From: Litoreibacter albidus
GTDB lineage: Bacteria > Pseudomonadota > Alphaproteobacteria > Rhodobacterales > Rhodobacteraceae
Direction of reading: 5' to 3'
Assembly (NCBI RefSeq): GCF_900107015.1
Contig: NZ_FNOI01000008.1
Location: forward strand, 86,001-150,000
Length of the DNA: 64,000 bases
Shown: in pieces, positions 18,635-27,783 of the stretch
Layout of the letters: each line of letters begins with the position of its first letter
Position numbering within the stretch: position 1 is the stretch's first letter
Notes under the pieces: generated by a model
Told to the model about the DNA's origin: nothing
The model's database searches: none
What the model saw: the letters and a program-made list of their open reading frames with translations, nothing else
Translations under genes and position numbers: made by a program

Positions 18635-19456
18635 ATGAACGCTTTGACAGGTGGAAACTACACGACTGCGGACGGCCGCAAGATCGGTAACACCATGATG
18701 GAAATGAAAAATATCACGCTGCGGTTTGGCGGTGTGGTGGCCATCAAGGACATCTCTTTCGACATCAACGAAGGCGAAATTCGCGCCATTATTGGCCCGA
18801 ACGGGGCCGGTAAATCCTCCATGCTGAACGTCATCTCGGGCTTCTATAACCCGCAGGAGGGGGAGGTTTGGTTCCACGGCAAAAAACGCCCCCCCATGCG
18901 GCCTTATCAAGTGGCGCGGCAAGGGATTGCGCGGACGTTTCAGAACATTGCCCTGTTTGAAGGGATGAGCGTTCTGGACAACGTGATGACGGGACGTTTG
19001 ACCCATATGAAGGCGGGGATGCTGAGCCAGATGATCTGGAAGGGCAAAGCCGAAGCGGAAGAAACAGCGAACCGCGAGATCGTCGAGAAGATCATCGACT
19101 TTCTGGAAATCCAAGCCATTCGCAAAACCCCTGTGGGCCGCTTGCCCTACGGGTTGAAGAAGCGGGTGGAGCTGGCGCGGGCCTTGGCGGCAGAGCCTAA
19201 ATTGCTGCTGCTCGACGAGCCTATGGCGGGCATGAACGTTGAGGAGAAAGAGGACATGAGCCGCTTTATCCTGAGCATGAACGACGAGTTTGGCACCACT
19301 ATCGCCCTGATCGAACACGACATGGGCGTGGTCATGGACCTGAGCGACCGCGTTGTGGTGATGGATTACGGCAAGAAGATCGGCGACGGGACACCGGACG
19401 ACGTACGCAACAATCAAGAGGTGATCGACGCCTATCTGGGTGTCGCGCATGACTAG
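18635..19456 (+). CDS. Liv-type ABC transporter ATP-binding protein (LivG-like)
   Basis: This is a 273-residue ABC ATPase. Walker A is GPNGAGKSS, the signature region is the LivG-type variant LPYGLKKRVELARAL, and Walker B is LLLLDEPMAG followed by the switch histidine in IEHDMGVV. The C-terminal extension (GTPDDVRNNQEVIDAYLG) is that of the branched-chain amino acid transporter family. It would drive import with the LivF-like ATPase at 23.0 kb. It lies in order ligase - livG - livH - livM - binding protein - livF - ligase. Confidence 0.92.
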   Translation: MNALTGGNYTTADGRKIGNTMMEMKNITLRFGGVVAIKDISFDINEGEIRAIIGPNGAGKSSMLNVISGFYNPQEGEVWFHGKKRPPMRPYQVARQGIARTFQNIALFEGMSVLDNVMTGRLTHMKAGMLSQMIWKGKAEAEETANREIVEKIIDFLEIQAIRKTPVGRLPYGLKKRVELARALAAEPKLLLLDEPMAGMNVEEKEDMSRFILSMNDEFGTTIALIEHDMGVVMDLSDRVVVMDYGKKIGDGTPDDVRNNQEVIDAYLGVAHD

Positions 19457-19530
19457 GCCCGACGTCTGCACCGAACCAGCGTTGCGCGCAGAGCCGACCC
19501 TGAAACGTGAACTCATCAACGGAGGCCAAC

Positions 19531-20517
19531 ATGCCTGAGCAACTACTTTTTGCGATGGAAGTGACCCTGAACGGGCTGATGGCCGGTGTGCTTTATGCGC
19601 TGGTGGCGTTGGGGTTTGTGCTGATCTTCAAGGCGTCGGGCATCTTTAACTATGCCCAAGGCGTCATGGCGCTGTTCGCGGCGTTGACCTTGGTGGGGAT
19701 CATGGACGGGCAAATACCTTTTGCCCACATCATCAACGCCATATTCGGGACCGAGTTGCACCACTTTGGCTGGCATGTACCCGCGCTGCTGGCGATCATC
19801 CTGACGGCTGGCGTCATGGTGGTTTTTGCGTGGCTGGTGCAAAAGTTTATCTTCAGCCATCTGGTCAACCAAGAGCCGATTATCCTGTTCATGGCGACCA
19901 TCGGCTTGGCCTATTTCCTTGAGGGCGTGGGCGACTTGATGTGGGGGTCCGACATCAAGAAGCTGGACGTTGGTTTGCCTCAGGGCATCAACGACTGGAT
20001 CGACATCACCACGTTCGAGGTATTCGGCTACGGGTTCTTCATCGACAACCTAGATATTTCGGCCACGATTGTGGCGATTATTTTGGTGGCGGCGCTGATC
20101 ATCTTTTCGCAGTACACCAAGCAAGGCCGCGCCTTGCGGGCGGTGGCGGATGACCACCAAGCGGCGTTATCGGTTGGCATCTCGCTGAATTTCATCTGGG
20201 TTCTGGTCTGGTCCATCGCGGGTTTCGTGGCGCTGGTCGCGGGGATCATGTGGGGTGCCAAATCGGGCGTGCAGTTCTCCTTGTCCCTGATCGCGTTAAA
20301 GGCGCTGCCGGTGCTGATGCTGGGCGGGTTCACCTCCATTCCTGGTGCCATCGTGGGTGGGTTGATCATCGGTGTGGGTGAGAAACTGTTCGAGTTCCTG
20401 ATCGGCCCCATGGTCGGCGGGGCGACCGAAAACTGGTTCGCCTATGTGCTGGCCTTGCTGTTCCTCGTGTTCCGCCCCCAAGGGCTGTTCGGCGAAAAAA
20501 TCATCGAGAGGGTGTGA
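19531..20517 (+). CDS. Liv-type ABC transporter permease (LivH-like)
   Basis: This is a 328-residue inner-membrane permease with about eight hydrophobic segments and the family motif TKQGRALRAVADDHQAA, the loop that docks on the ATPase. ATG 19531 is preferred because GGAGG at about 19521-19525 precedes it. An insert of roughly 30 residues (about residues 60-75 and 145-165) makes it longer than classical LivH, as in other transporters of this operon type. It forms the channel together with the LivM-like protein. Confidence 0.92.
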   Translation: MPEQLLFAMEVTLNGLMAGVLYALVALGFVLIFKASGIFNYAQGVMALFAALTLVGIMDGQIPFAHIINAIFGTELHHFGWHVPALLAIILTAGVMVVFAWLVQKFIFSHLVNQEPIILFMATIGLAYFLEGVGDLMWGSDIKKLDVGLPQGINDWIDITTFEVFGYGFFIDNLDISATIVAIILVAALIIFSQYTKQGRALRAVADDHQAALSVGISLNFIWVLVWSIAGFVALVAGIMWGAKSGVQFSLSLIALKALPVLMLGGFTSIPGAIVGGLIIGVGEKLFEFLIGPMVGGATENWFAYVLALLFLVFRPQGLFGEKIIERV

Positions 20518-20566
20518 GTATGACTGCGCTGTTGATCACACCTGAAATCACTAGGGGAGCGTCCTA

Positions 20567-21643
20567 ATGTTTTATCGCGAGTCAGGCGACTTCAGCACGA
20601 CCTATGCTGAAGACAATCAAACCTTCCCGATCAAGTTTGACCGCTACCGATATTACGCGGTGCTTGCCGTGGCGTTTTTGGTCATCCCGTTCATCATCAA
20701 CGACTACTGGGCGAACGCGGTGTTCGTGCCCTTCCTGATCTACGCGATTGCGGCGATTGGGTTGAACATCCTGACCGGCTACTGTGGGCAGGTGTCACTT
20801 GGCACGGGGGGCTTCATGGCTGTGGGCGCTTATGCTGTCTACAAGCTGATGACGGCGTTCCCAGAGGTGTCAATGTTGGTGCATGTGCCATTGGCTGGGC
20901 TGATTACCGCGGGGGTCGTGACCCTGTTTGGTCTGCCTTCCTTGCGGATCAAGGGCTTTTATCTGGCGGTGGCCACGCTGGCGGCGCAGTTCTTCTTGGT
21001 GTGGCTCTTCAACAAGGTTCCGTGGTTCTACAACTACTCCGCATCGGGGCAAATCTCTGCGCCGGAGCGCGACGTTATCGGCATCATTATTACCGGCCCG
21101 AACACCGAGGCTTGGGCGAAATACATGATCTGCCTGATCTTCGTGACCTTGGCGGCACTTATCGCGCGCAACCTGACGCGCGGCTCTGTCGGGCGCAAAT
21201 GGATGGCGATCCGTGACATGGATATCGCTGCCGAAATCATCGGGGTGAACCCGATGATGGCGAAACTGACGGCCTTTGCTGTCTCGGGCTTCTTTATCGG
21301 TATCGCAGGTGCGCTGTTCTTTAGTGTCTATCTGGGGGCCGCCGAAGTGGGGGAGAGCTTCGGCATCGACAAGTCATTCCTTGTCTTGTTCATGGTAATC
21401 ATCGGCGGATTAGGGTCTATTTTCGGCTCCTTCGCGGGGGCGGCCTTCATGGTGCTGCTGCCAGTGTTCTTGAAGAACGTCTTTGTCGGCCTACTGGGCT
21501 GGCCCACCGATCTGGCGGCGCACTTGCAGTTTATCGTTTCTGGTGGCCTGATCATCGTGTTCCTGATTCTGGAACCACACGGGCTGGCGCAACTGTGGCG
21601 CCTGGCGAAAGAGAAGCTGCGGCTGTGGCCGTTCCCGCATTAA
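20567..21643 (+). CDS. Liv-type ABC transporter permease (LivM-like)
   Basis: This is a 358-residue inner-membrane permease with about nine to ten hydrophobic segments. It carries GLNILTGYCGQVSLGTGGF, the hallmark of LivM proteins, and the coupling-loop motif GRKWMAIRDMDIAAEIIG. The N-terminal 40 residues before the first membrane segment are hydrophilic. It starts 49 bases after livH and ends just before the binding-protein gene. Confidence 0.92.
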   Translation: MFYRESGDFSTTYAEDNQTFPIKFDRYRYYAVLAVAFLVIPFIINDYWANAVFVPFLIYAIAAIGLNILTGYCGQVSLGTGGFMAVGAYAVYKLMTAFPEVSMLVHVPLAGLITAGVVTLFGLPSLRIKGFYLAVATLAAQFFLVWLFNKVPWFYNYSASGQISAPERDVIGIIITGPNTEAWAKYMICLIFVTLAALIARNLTRGSVGRKWMAIRDMDIAAEIIGVNPMMAKLTAFAVSGFFIGIAGALFFSVYLGAAEVGESFGIDKSFLVLFMVIIGGLGSIFGSFAGAAFMVLLPVFLKNVFVGLLGWPTDLAAHLQFIVSGGLIIVFLILEPHGLAQLWRLAKEKLRLWPFPH

Positions 21644-21653
21644 TCACAACAGA

Positions 21654-21671
21654 GGCGGGGTGAACCCCGTC
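21654..21671 (+). other. Intercistronic hairpin before binding-protein gene
   Basis: GGCGGGG (21654-21660) pairs with CCCCGTC (21665-21671) across the tetraloop TGAA, giving a seven-pair stem with one G-T. It lies between the livM-like stop and the ribosome site of the binding-protein gene. No T-run follows. It probably blocks exonucleases or marks a processing boundary. Confidence 0.5.
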
Positions 21672-21706
21672 CGACATATCAAATCATCCTTGGGAGGAAA
21701 AACTTG

Positions 21707-22978
21707 ATGAAACTAACAACTCTTGCAGCGACGGCCTTGATGGCGGCAAGCCCCGCGATGGCGGACCTTGTGTTCCCCGACCTAAGCTACCGGACTGGTC
21801 CTTACGCGGCGAACGGCATCCCGTTCTCTGACGGGTATCAGGATTACTTCACCCTTCTGAACGAACGTGACGGCGGTATCGGCGGTGTTCCAACCAAGGT
21901 GATTGAGTGCGAAACCGGCTACAACACCGAGAAGGGTGTGGAATGCTACGAAGCCACCAAGGGCGAGGGCGCGTTGGTCTATCAACCGCTGTCGACCGGC
22001 ATCACCTATCAGCTGATTCCGAAGGTAACGGCCGACGGCATTCCGATGCACACTATGGGCTACGGCCGGACCTCCGCCAAGAACGGCGAAGTCTTCTCCA
22101 ACGTGTTCAACTACCCTGCCAACTACTGGGATGGCGCGTCGCATGCGGTGAACCACATCATGTCGCAAGGCGACATCGCGGGAAAGAAAATCGCGCTGGT
22201 GTACCACAACTCCGCCTACGGCAAGGAGCCGATCCGCACGTTGGAAGAACTGGCCAAGAAGCATGGCTTCGAGCTGATGCTGGTGCCTGTTGACCACCCC
22301 GGCCAAGAGCAAAAGTCGCAATGGCTGCAAATCCGCCAGCAAAAGCCTGACAACGTCATCATGTATGGCTGGGGCGTTATGAACCAAGTGGCCATTCAAG
22401 AGGCGGCCAACATCCGCTACCCGATGGAAAACTTCATCGGCATCTGGTGGTCCGGTTCGGAAAATGACGTGCTGCCAGCGGGCGACCGTGCCAATGGCTA
22501 CAAGGCGCTGACATTCCACAACTTGGGCGACGACTACCCGCTGTATGACGATCTGCGTAAATACGTGGTCGACGCGGGCAAAGCGGCGGGCGCTGGCGAT
22601 CAGCTGGGCACGGCTTTGTACAACCGCGGCATGTACGCGGCGATGTTGGCGGCAGAGGCTGCCAAGACCGCGCAGGAGATTTCCGGCGAGAAAGATCTGA
22701 CCCCCGCACTGATGCGCGACGGCATGGAAGCGCTGGAAATGACCGAGGCCAAAATGGCCGCTATCGGCCTTCCGGGCTTTGGGCCAGAGTTCAAAGTGTC
22801 CTGCCAGAACCACGGCGGCAACGGCCTTGGCGCTGTGGCGCAATGGGACGCAGAAGCCAAGTCCTGGTCGCTGATTACCGGCTACGAAGGGTCGGATCAG
22901 GACGTGATCCAAGCCTTGGTTGACGAGGACAGCGCCGCATTCGCAGCAGAAGCTGGCATCGAAGCCGGCTGCAAGTAA
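21707..22978 (+). CDS. Periplasmic substrate-binding protein of Liv-type transporter
   Basis: This is a 423-residue exported protein with a signal peptide cleaved after about residue 19 (SPAMA). The mature part has the periplasmic-binding-protein type I fold of the LivJ/LivK family, for example GKKIALVYHNSAYGKE and ENFIGIWWSGSENDV. It belongs to a branch with the opening LVFPDLSYRTGPYAANG, found beside acyl-CoA ligases rather than amino acid enzymes. Start ATG 21707 has GGGAGGA at 21692-21698; a TTG directly before it is possible. The gene sits between two hairpins, which may raise its transcript level relative to the membrane subunits. Confidence 0.9.
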   Translation: MKLTTLAATALMAASPAMADLVFPDLSYRTGPYAANGIPFSDGYQDYFTLLNERDGGIGGVPTKVIECETGYNTEKGVECYEATKGEGALVYQPLSTGITYQLIPKVTADGIPMHTMGYGRTSAKNGEVFSNVFNYPANYWDGASHAVNHIMSQGDIAGKKIALVYHNSAYGKEPIRTLEELAKKHGFELMLVPVDHPGQEQKSQWLQIRQQKPDNVIMYGWGVMNQVAIQEAANIRYPMENFIGIWWSGSENDVLPAGDRANGYKALTFHNLGDDYPLYDDLRKYVVDAGKAAGAGDQLGTALYNRGMYAAMLAAEAAKTAQEISGEKDLTPALMRDGMEALEMTEAKMAAIGLPGFGPEFKVSCQNHGGNGLGAVAQWDAEAKSWSLITGYEGSDQDVIQALVDEDSAAFAAEAGIEAGCK

Positions 22979-22987
22979 ACGCAACTT

Positions 22988-23013
22988 CCCCGGCTGGCAG
23001 GTGCTGGCCGGGG
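22988..23013 (+). other. Intercistronic hairpin after binding-protein gene
   Basis: CCCCGGC (22988-22994) pairs perfectly with GCCGGGG (23007-23013) around a 12-base loop. It starts nine bases after the binding-protein stop. Without a T-run it may act as a partial terminator or as a 3' stabilising structure. Confidence 0.5.
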
Positions 23014-23040
23014 ATCCACCAACTTTGACAGGATGTTGAA

Positions 23041-23862
23041 ATGCTGGATGGTTCCAAAACTGAGACCCTCTTGGAGGTCAACAACATTGAGGTGATTTAT
23101 AATCACGTCATTCTGGTGCTGAAAGGCGTGTCGCTGAAAGTGGCACGTGGCGGCATCACGGCGCTTTTGGGCGGCAATGGCGCGGGCAAGTCCACGACGC
23201 TGAAGGCAGTGTCGAACCTGCTGCACTCGGAGCGGGGCGAAGTCACCAAGGGCTCTATCGTGTACCGTGGCGACCACATCGCGGGGCTGGACCCTGCCGA
23301 CATGGTGAAGCGCGGCGTTATTCAAGTGATGGAAGGCCGTCACTGCTTTGAGCACCTGACCGTGGAAGAAAACCTGATGACGGGCGCCTACACGCGGTCC
23401 GACGGGCGAGGCGCTGTGGCGGCGGATCTGGAGAAGGTCTACACCTACTTCCCGCGCTTGCGCGAACGGCGCACGTCGCAGGCGGGCTACACCTCTGGCG
23501 GGGAGCAACAGATGGTGGCAATTGGCCGCGCGATGATGGCCAAGCCGGAGACGATCCTGCTGGACGAACCGTCGATGGGGTTGGCCCCGCAACTGGTGGA
23601 AGAAATCTTCGGCATCGTGAAGTCGCTGAACGAGCAGGAGGGCGTGTCCTTTTTGCTGGCCGAGCAGAACACCAACGTGGCGCTGCGCTTTGCGCATTAC
23701 GGGTATATTCTGGAATCGGGCCGCGTGGTTATGGACGGCCCCGCCGCCGAATTGCGCGAGAACCCCGACGTGAAGGAATTCTACCTTGGCATGTCGGATG
23801 AAGGCCGAAAATCCTTCCGCGATGTGCGCAGCTACAGACGTCGCAAGCGGTGGCTGTCGTAG
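23041..23862 (+). CDS. Liv-type ABC transporter ATP-binding protein (LivF-like)
   Basis: This is a 273-residue ABC ATPase, the second nucleotide-binding subunit. Walker A is GGNGAGKST, the signature is TSGGEQQMVAIGRAMM, and Walker B is TILLDEPSMGL with the switch region LLAEQNTNVAL. The C-terminus is unusually basic (KSFRDVRSYRRRKRWLS). It pairs with the LivG-like subunit to power import. Confidence 0.92.
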   Translation: MLDGSKTETLLEVNNIEVIYNHVILVLKGVSLKVARGGITALLGGNGAGKSTTLKAVSNLLHSERGEVTKGSIVYRGDHIAGLDPADMVKRGVIQVMEGRHCFEHLTVEENLMTGAYTRSDGRGAVAADLEKVYTYFPRLRERRTSQAGYTSGGEQQMVAIGRAMMAKPETILLDEPSMGLAPQLVEEIFGIVKSLNEQEGVSFLLAEQNTNVALRFAHYGYILESGRVVMDGPAAELRENPDVKEFYLGMSDEGRKSFRDVRSYRRRKRWLS

Positions 23863-23898
23863 CATTTTTGAGTATTTTTAACCAAATGGAGACGTGAC

Positions 23899-25053
23899 GT
23901 GGGATTCTTTGACACTCTGGAGACCCGCAGCGCGGACGCCCGCGAAGCGGCGCATGTGGCGGCGTTAAACGGTCTTGGGGTCAAGCTGGGCAGCCTGTCC
24001 GAGCTGGCGTCCCTACCTGTGTTGCGCAAATCCGACCTGTCGGCCAAGCAAAAGGCCAAGCCGCCCTTTGGCGGGATGCATGTGGGCGACGTGGCGCATG
24101 TGTTTCAATCGCCGGGGCCAATTTATGAGCCGGGCGGGGTGAGCCACGATTGGTGGCGCTTCGGGCGGTTTTTGAATGCTTGCGGTATCGGGGCCCATGA
24201 TGTGGTGCAGAACTGCTTTGGCTACCACCTGACACCGGCGGGCATGATGTTCGAGAACGGCGCGCGGGCCGTTGGGGCGCGAGTGTTGCCGGCGGGTACG
24301 GGGCAGACCGAGTTGCAGGTGCGCGCCGCGCGGGACGTGGGCGCGACGGCCTATGCGGGCACGCCGGACTATTTGAACGTGATCCTTGAGAAAGCGGATG
24401 CGATGGGGGAGGCCTTGAGTTTCACCAAGGCGGCGGTCTCGGGCGGGGCGTTGTTCCCGTCGCTGCGCCAATCCTATGCAGATCGCGGGATTTCCTGCCT
24501 GCAGTGCTACGCCACCGCCGATCTGGGCCATATCGCCTTTGAGAGCGACGCCATGGAAGGGATGATCGTTGATGAGGGCGTTATCGTCGAGATCGTGACG
24601 CCCGGCACCGGAACGCCTGTGGCGGAGGGGCAGGTGGGCGAGATTGTCGTGACCTCCCTGAACCCCGATTACCCGCTGATCCGGTTCGGGACTGGTGACA
24701 TGAGTGCGGTCATGGCGGGCGCCTCCCCCTGCGGGCGCACCAACATGCGCATCAAAGGATGGATGGGGCGCGCGGACCAGACCACGAAGATCAAGGGCAT
24801 GTTTGTGCGCCCCGAACAAGTCGCGGATCTGGTGGCGAAACACCCTGAGATCGCGCGTGCGCGGGTCGTGGCCGCGCGCGACGGCGAGATGGACGTGATG
24901 CGTGTTTTGATCGAGGCAGAGGGCGGTGACGCGGACACCTACGCGGCGTCGGTTGCAGAAGTTTTGAAACTAAAAGGCGCGGTGGAAGTTGTACCTGTGG
25001 GCAGCCTGCCCAACGATGGCCTCGTGATCGAGGACCAACGCAGCTACGATTAG
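23899..25053 (+). CDS. PaaK-like AMP-dependent CoA ligase
   Basis: This 384-residue protein resembles phenylacetate-CoA ligase and is the second ligase of the operon. Visible features are the acceptor-type loop QSPGPIYEPGG, a SGGALFPSLRQSY segment, and the C-terminal part with RTNMRIKGWMGRADQTTKIKG (given as RIKGWMGRADQTTKIKG) that forms the lid. It is shorter than classical PaaK (about 430-440 residues). The start is GTG at 23899. The neighbouring transporter suggests it activates an imported aromatic or other small carboxylic acid, but the substrate is inferred. Confidence 0.82.
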   Translation: MGFFDTLETRSADAREAAHVAALNGLGVKLGSLSELASLPVLRKSDLSAKQKAKPPFGGMHVGDVAHVFQSPGPIYEPGGVSHDWWRFGRFLNACGIGAHDVVQNCFGYHLTPAGMMFENGARAVGARVLPAGTGQTELQVRAARDVGATAYAGTPDYLNVILEKADAMGEALSFTKAAVSGGALFPSLRQSYADRGISCLQCYATADLGHIAFESDAMEGMIVDEGVIVEIVTPGTGTPVAEGQVGEIVVTSLNPDYPLIRFGTGDMSAVMAGASPCGRTNMRIKGWMGRADQTTKIKGMFVRPEQVADLVAKHPEIARARVVAARDGEMDVMRVLIEAEGGDADTYAASVAEVLKLKGAVEVVPVGSLPNDGLVIEDQRSYD

Positions 25054-25066
25054 AGAGGACCACGCC

Positions 25067-26713
25067 ATGAAACTCCGCACCAGCCTAGCCACTTTCCTAA
25101 TGATGTCGGTGCCGGTTTGGGCAGGAGACGTGGCGCTTGTTGTCGGCAACGAAGACTACGCCAACGGGCGCGATTTGCGCGCCGCCGACGAGATGCTGGA
25201 CGCTGTGGCCCCCTTGAGGGAGGCAGGTTTTGAAGTGTTTAGCGGCGCTGATCTGAGTGCGGAAGCGCTGGAGGTCTACGTCTCGGAGGTGAACGCGAAA
25301 GCGGATGGATCGGGGCGGGTTGTTATCGCCTTGTCCGGAAATTTCGGGCACAGCGCGCACGGCACGTGGTTTCTGGGCGCGGATGCCGACGGACCTGATT
25401 TGGCCACTGTCGGCCGTCAAGCGCTGCCCCTAAGCGTGGTTATGGAGATTGCGGCCCGTGCGCCGGGTGGCGCGGTTGTGGCCTTGGGCATTGAGGACGC
25501 AGAGTTTGAATTTGGCGGGGGCGTAGAGGCTGGCGTGGGCTTTATGGACATTCCGCAAGGGGTGACTGTGATCACCGGCCCGTCGGATGATGTCGCGGAT
25601 TTTGCGAAGGACACGCTCAGCGTCACGGGTCAATCCATTGCCACCGCGCTAGAGGCGTGGCCGAGCCTGAGTGGTGCGGGGTTTATGGCCCCTTTGGTGC
25701 CGTTCTCGCCGGCCGGTGACGGCGCAGCACCTGTTGTTGCGAAGCCCGATCCTGACGCGGCGCAGAACGCGCTTTGGAAAGTGACGCAGGATATCGGGTC
25801 GCGGGAGGCCTATGAGGCCTACCTCAAACGTTACCCGAAGGGGCTTTATGCCGAGGAGGCGCGGGGCGAGATCGCGCGGATAGATGCGCAGCCTGAGTTG
25901 AGGGCGGAGGCGGCAGAGAAGGCGCTGAACCTGAGCCGCGACACGCGACGCGAAATTCAGCGGGCTTTGTCGCTGTTGGACTATGACCCCAAAGGCATTG
26001 ATGGAATTTTCGGGCGCGGATCACGCGCGGCGATCAAGAAATGGCAAAATGTGAACGGCGCGGACGCCACGGGCTTCCTGACGCAGCCGCAGATTGAGCG
26101 GCTCCGCGCGCAGGCGGACCGCCGTGCGCAGGAGCTGGAGATAGAGGCCGAGAAGCGCAAGCTGGAGATGGAGCGCAAAGACCGCGCCTATTGGGACGCG
26201 ACGGGCCAGAACGGCGATGAAGCCGGGCTGCGGGCCTATCTGGAACGCTACCCCGATGGGGTGTTTGCAGAAATCGCGACGCAGCGGCTGGAGCCGTTCG
26301 AGGACGCGCGCCGCGCGGAGGCCGCAGAGCAGGACCGTGCGGAATGGGATGCGGCAGAGGCCGCAGGGACACTCGAGGCGTACAACAACTACGTCGAGGC
26401 CAACCCCGAAGGGGCATTTGTCGAGCAGGCCCGTGCGCAAATCAAAGAGCTGGAGTTCGAGGCAGACAACGCCGATGCGCTGGAAGCTGCGCAGCGCAAC
26501 GAGGATCGGTTGGGCCTGACAGATACGACACGCAAACTGGTGGAGGGGCGGCTGGAGAGCCTTGGCCTGAAGCCTGGCCCCGTGGACGGAGCGTTTGACG
26601 ATGACACGCGCCGCGCAATCCGCCGCTATCAGGAGGCGCGGAACCTGACGCGTACGGGCTACTTGAACCAGCAAACGGTGGTGCGCCTGCTGGCAGATGC
26701 CGTTTTGCGCTAG
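25067..26713 (+). CDS. Exported pseudo-caspase with two peptidoglycan-binding domains
   Basis: This is a 548-residue exported protein with a signal peptide (1-19). Residues 21-225 resemble a caspase (peptidase C14) fold: [12 protein letters not shown], then [17 protein letters not shown]. The position of the catalytic His in SGHG is Asn92, and the segment expected to hold the catalytic Cys ([11 protein letters not shown], about 137-147) has none. The whole protein contains no cysteine. Two PG_binding_1 domains follow (about 290-345, [20 protein letters not shown]; and 490-545). Between them lie three related W-x-EAYxxYLxxxPxG repeats with a charged coiled region. It starts 13 bases after the PaaK-like ligase and may be cotranscribed. 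Function unknown. Confidence 0.75.
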   Translation: MKLRTSLATFLMMSVPVWAGDVALVVGNEDYANGRDLRAADEMLDAVAPLREAGFEVFSGADLSAEALEVYVSEVNAKADGSGRVVIALSGNFGHSAHGTWFLGADADGPDLATVGRQALPLSVVMEIAARAPGGAVVALGIEDAEFEFGGGVEAGVGFMDIPQGVTVITGPSDDVADFAKDTLSVTGQSIATALEAWPSLSGAGFMAPLVPFSPAGDGAAPVVAKPDPDAAQNALWKVTQDIGSREAYEAYLKRYPKGLYAEEARGEIARIDAQPELRAEAAEKALNLSRDTRREIQRALSLLDYDPKGIDGIFGRGSRAAIKKWQNVNGADATGFLTQPQIERLRAQADRRAQELEIEAEKRKLEMERKDRAYWDATGQNGDEAGLRAYLERYPDGVFAEIATQRLEPFEDARRAEAAEQDRAEWDAAEAAGTLEAYNNYVEANPEGAFVEQARAQIKELEFEADNADALEAAQRNEDRLGLTDTTRKLVEGRLESLGLKPGPVDGAFDDDTRRAIRRYQEARNLTRTGYLNQQTVVRLLADAVLR

Positions 26714-27306
26714 AGCGCCTTTCGGGCTTTCAGGGCGGCGGTGATCGTGCCGTCGTCGAGGTAGTCCAGCTCCCCGCCGATTGGGACGCCTTGGGCAAGA
26801 GACGTGACGGCGACGCCGCGCGTCTCCAGCTCCCCTGCGATGTAATGCGCGGTGGTTTGGCCGTCGATGGTGGCGTTCAGGGCGAGGATGACTTCGCTGA
26901 TCTGCTCGCCCGAGACGCGCTCCATTAACTTCGGGATGCGCAACTCGTCCGGCCCCACGGCGTCGAGCGCCGACAGGGTGCCGCCGAGGACATGGTAGCG
27001 GCCTTTAAATACCCCGGAGCGTTCCATTGCCCAGAGGTCTGCGACGTCTTCCACGACGCAGATTTCGCCGTTGGCGCGTTTGTCAGCGACGCAGATATCG
27101 CACAGATCAGCGGTGCCCACGTTGCCGCAGTTGACGCATTCGCGGGCGGTGGCGGCGACGTGTTGCAATGTGTCCGCCAGCGGCACCATGAGCAGCGCGC
27201 GCTTCTTGATCATATGCAGCACCGCCCGACGCGCCGAGCGGGGGCCGAGCCCGGGCAGCTTGGCCATCATCGCGATCAGCGCGTCGATGTCTTTCATATT
27301 GCTCAA
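26710..27306 (-). CDS. recR: Recombination mediator protein RecR
   Basis: The 198-residue protein acts with RecF and RecO to load RecA at gaps. It has the helix-hairpin-helix segment ([16 protein letters not shown]), a zinc finger with Cys pairs in CVNCGN and LCDIC, and the Toprim domain beginning [17 protein letters not shown] with the [12 protein letters not shown] motif. Its last codon overlaps the end of the convergent pseudo-caspase gene by four bases. It is the last gene of the dnaX-ybaB-recR group. Confidence 0.96.
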   Translation of the reverse strand: MSNMKDIDALIAMMAKLPGLGPRSARRAVLHMIKKRALLMVPLADTLQHVAATARECVNCGNVGTADLCDICVADKRANGEICVVEDVADLWAMERSGVFKGRYHVLGGTLSALDAVGPDELRIPKLMERVSGEQISEVILALNATIDGQTTAHYIAGELETRGVAVTSLAQGVPIGGELDYLDDGTITAALKARKAL

Positions 27307-27367
27307 GCGGATGCGCCTTTTGCTGGGGTCGGAGCCTCCGGCGGAGGTATTTAAGAAGCAGTGATGC

Positions 27368-27712
27368 CTAGAAGGGCAGCTTCATTCCGGCGGGGATGCC
27401 CATTTCCTCGGTGATTTTGCTCATCTCGGCGGCGGCTTTATCCGCGGCTTTGGACTGCGCGTCCTTGATTGCGGCGAGGATAAGATCTTCGACGACCTCT
27501 TTCTCGTCAGGGTGAAAAATTGACGGATCAATATCGAGCGCCGTCAGGATGCCTTTGGCGGTTGCGGTGGCCTTGACCAGCCCCGCGCCGCTTTCGCCCT
27601 GGACTTCGATGTTTTGCAGATCATCTTGCATCTGCGTCATCTTGGTCTGCATTTCTTTGGCTTTTTTCATCATTCCGGCCATATCGCCGAGGTTGCCAAG
27701 TCCTTTGAGCAT
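27368..27712 (-). CDS. YbaB/EbfC family nucleoid-associated protein
   Basis: This is a 114-residue DNA-binding protein of the YbaB/EbfC family, which forms dimers with a tweezer-like shape and associates with the nucleoid. The [21 protein letters not shown] opening (as [18 protein letters not shown]) and the [21 protein letters not shown] core are diagnostic. The start is the ATG at 27712. It lies between dnaX and recR, the standard arrangement in many bacteria. Confidence 0.93.
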   Translation of the reverse strand: MLKGLGNLGDMAGMMKKAKEMQTKMTQMQDDLQNIEVQGESGAGLVKATATAKGILTALDIDPSIFHPDEKEVVEDLILAAIKDAQSKAADKAAAEMSKITEEMGIPAGMKLPF

Positions 27713-27783
27713 GTGAAGGTCTCCGTTGAGAATTTGAGTGCGGTGGTTGATAGGCGCCATATAGGGGCGGCGCATCGGTCTGG

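Noticed and set aside
18635..23862. Ordinary branched-chain amino acid transporter
   Set aside because: The family fits, but the two flanking CoA ligases and the divergent binding protein make a carboxylic acid substrate more likely; the livGHMKF symbols were therefore not assigned.
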